Positions 63,674 to 64,000 of a stretch of 64,000 nt of DNA are shown piece by piece (positions within the stretch are counted from its first letter, which is position 1; the number at the start of each line of letters is the position of its first letter). A program made the translations under genes and the position numbers. Below the pieces are notes generated by a model that ran no database searches, had not been told where the DNA came from, and saw nothing but the letters and a program-made list of their open reading frames with translations. The DNA is taken from NCBI RefSeq assembly GCF_900114065.1, contig NZ_FORS01000009.1, positions 95,419 through 159,418 on the forward strand. Direction: 5' to 3'. The stretch comes from Stutzerimonas kunmingensis. Its GTDB lineage: Bacteria; Pseudomonadota; Gammaproteobacteria; Pseudomonadales; Pseudomonadaceae.

Positions 63674-64000
63674 TGTTGCCGCTGACCGAAAACTGACCCA
63701 GTAGAGGCTGTTCTGCCGACTGAAAACTGACCCAGGTGTTCAACTGCTTCTGCTCAATTTTTGAGCAGGAGAACACAGGGTGATCAGTATGGAAATGATG
63801 GGCAAAATCCGCCGGATGTATTTCCGCGACAAGCTGTCGCTGCATGAGATAGCCAAGCGCACCGGGTTGGCGCGCAACACGATTCGCAAGTGGGTCAGAG
63901 CACCTGAGGCCAAGCCGCCGGTCTACCAACGCCGCGCGATCTTCAACAAACTCAGCCCTTTTCACGCCACGCTGGAGCAGGCGCTAAAAGCCGATTCGCT
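63674..64000 (+). mobile_element. Left end of an IS21-family insertion sequence
   Basis: The end begins TGTTGCCGCTGACCGAAAAC. Two related 19-base internal repeats, CTGACCGAAAACTGACCCA (63682-63700) and a copy reading CCGACTGAAAACTGACCCA (63716-63734), follow, as in the multiple terminal repeats of IS21-type elements. A transposase gene starts about 105 bases inside. The element runs off the window. The gap 63486-63673 between the toxin gene and the IS end holds no gene I can support. Confidence 0.82.
63780..64000 (+). CDS. istA: IS21-family transposase IstA, N-terminal part
   Basis: The reading frame starts at GTG, 8 bases after AGGAG, and continues past the window edge. The first residues, ISMEMMGKIRRMYFRDKLS, then LHEIAKRTGLARNTIRKWVR, form the helix-turn-helix at the start of IstA proteins. 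An ATG three codons in (63789) is the alternative start. IstB should lie downstream outside the window. Confidence 0.88.
   Translation, partial: MISMEMMGKIRRMYFRDKLSLHEIAKRTGLARNTIRKWVRAPEAKPPVYQRRAIFNKLSPFHATLEQALKADS

Larger units (their letters stand above)
61676..64000. mobile_element. Left part of a tRNA-Arg-integrated genomic island
   Basis: From the tRNA remnant to the window edge gene density drops and the content becomes accessory: an AbrB-like antitoxin gene, an Xre-RES toxin-antitoxin pair and an IS21-type element. In tRNA-targeted integration the host's 3' fragment stays at one junction and the element lies on the side of the missing 5' part, here to the right. No integrase is visible; it would be expected next to the intact tRNA beyond the window. 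The stretch 61676-61943 contains no gene I can support. Confidence 0.65.

Overview
The window is GC-rich, densely coded pseudomonad chromosome, most likely from the Stutzerimonas (Pseudomonas stutzeri) group. The main evidence is the left third, which carries the aguA-aguB-aguR / spuI / spuABCDEFGH polyamine block in the gene order known from P. aeruginosa. The dctBD-dctPQM, rmlBACD and type VI secretion loci fit the same assignment. The species call is inference; no rRNA or other marker gene is present.

Layout. Positions 0.1-14.7 kb hold agmatine and putrescine catabolism and polyamine uptake: AguA and AguB convert agmatine to putrescine, SpuI/SpuB/SpuA/SpuC form the gamma-glutamyl and transaminase routes, and SpuDEFGH is the ABC importer. 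A perfect bidirectional terminator closes the spu operon. Positions 14.9-20.9 kb form a tightly overlapping five-gene operon (TonB receptor, periplasmic binding protein, permease, ATPase, NnrS). Its promoter region has a Fur box overlapping a perfect Anr/Dnr (FNR-type) box, so the operon looks both iron-controlled and oxygen/NO-controlled; this is the most interesting small system here. Positions 20.9-24.0 kb are four housekeeping or unknown genes. Positions 24.0-30.8 kb are a C4-dicarboxylate TRAP transporter (dctPQM) with a consensus sigma-54 promoter, an intercistronic hairpin and its DctBD two-component system. Positions 30.9-34.3 kb are the dTDP-L-rhamnose genes.

Positions 34.5-43.2 kb hold two envelope export/transport operons in series: an MCE/Mla-type lipid transporter (permease with fused STAS domain, ATPase, MCE protein, outer-membrane auxiliary lipoprotein) and an HlyD/RbbA/ABC-2 exporter. 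Positions 43.4-46.4 kb are a catalase-like protein plus a large di-haem cytochrome of the MauG/RoxA type. Positions 46.5-61.3 kb are half of a type VI secretion locus: FHA protein, TssJ, TssK, TssL, TssM, PP2C phosphatase, Ser/Thr kinase and VgrG, followed by a chimaeric cell-wall-hydrolase effector and an AT-rich candidate immunity gene. The tail and baseplate genes (tssA, B, C, E, F, G, H, hcp) are not in the window.

At about 61.65 kb lies the 3' end of a tRNA-Arg gene without its 5' part, next to strong hairpins. This looks like the far attachment site of an integrated element that continues to the right beyond the window. The visible part of that element carries an AbrB-like antitoxin gene, an Xre-RES toxin-antitoxin pair and the left end of an IS21-family insertion sequence.
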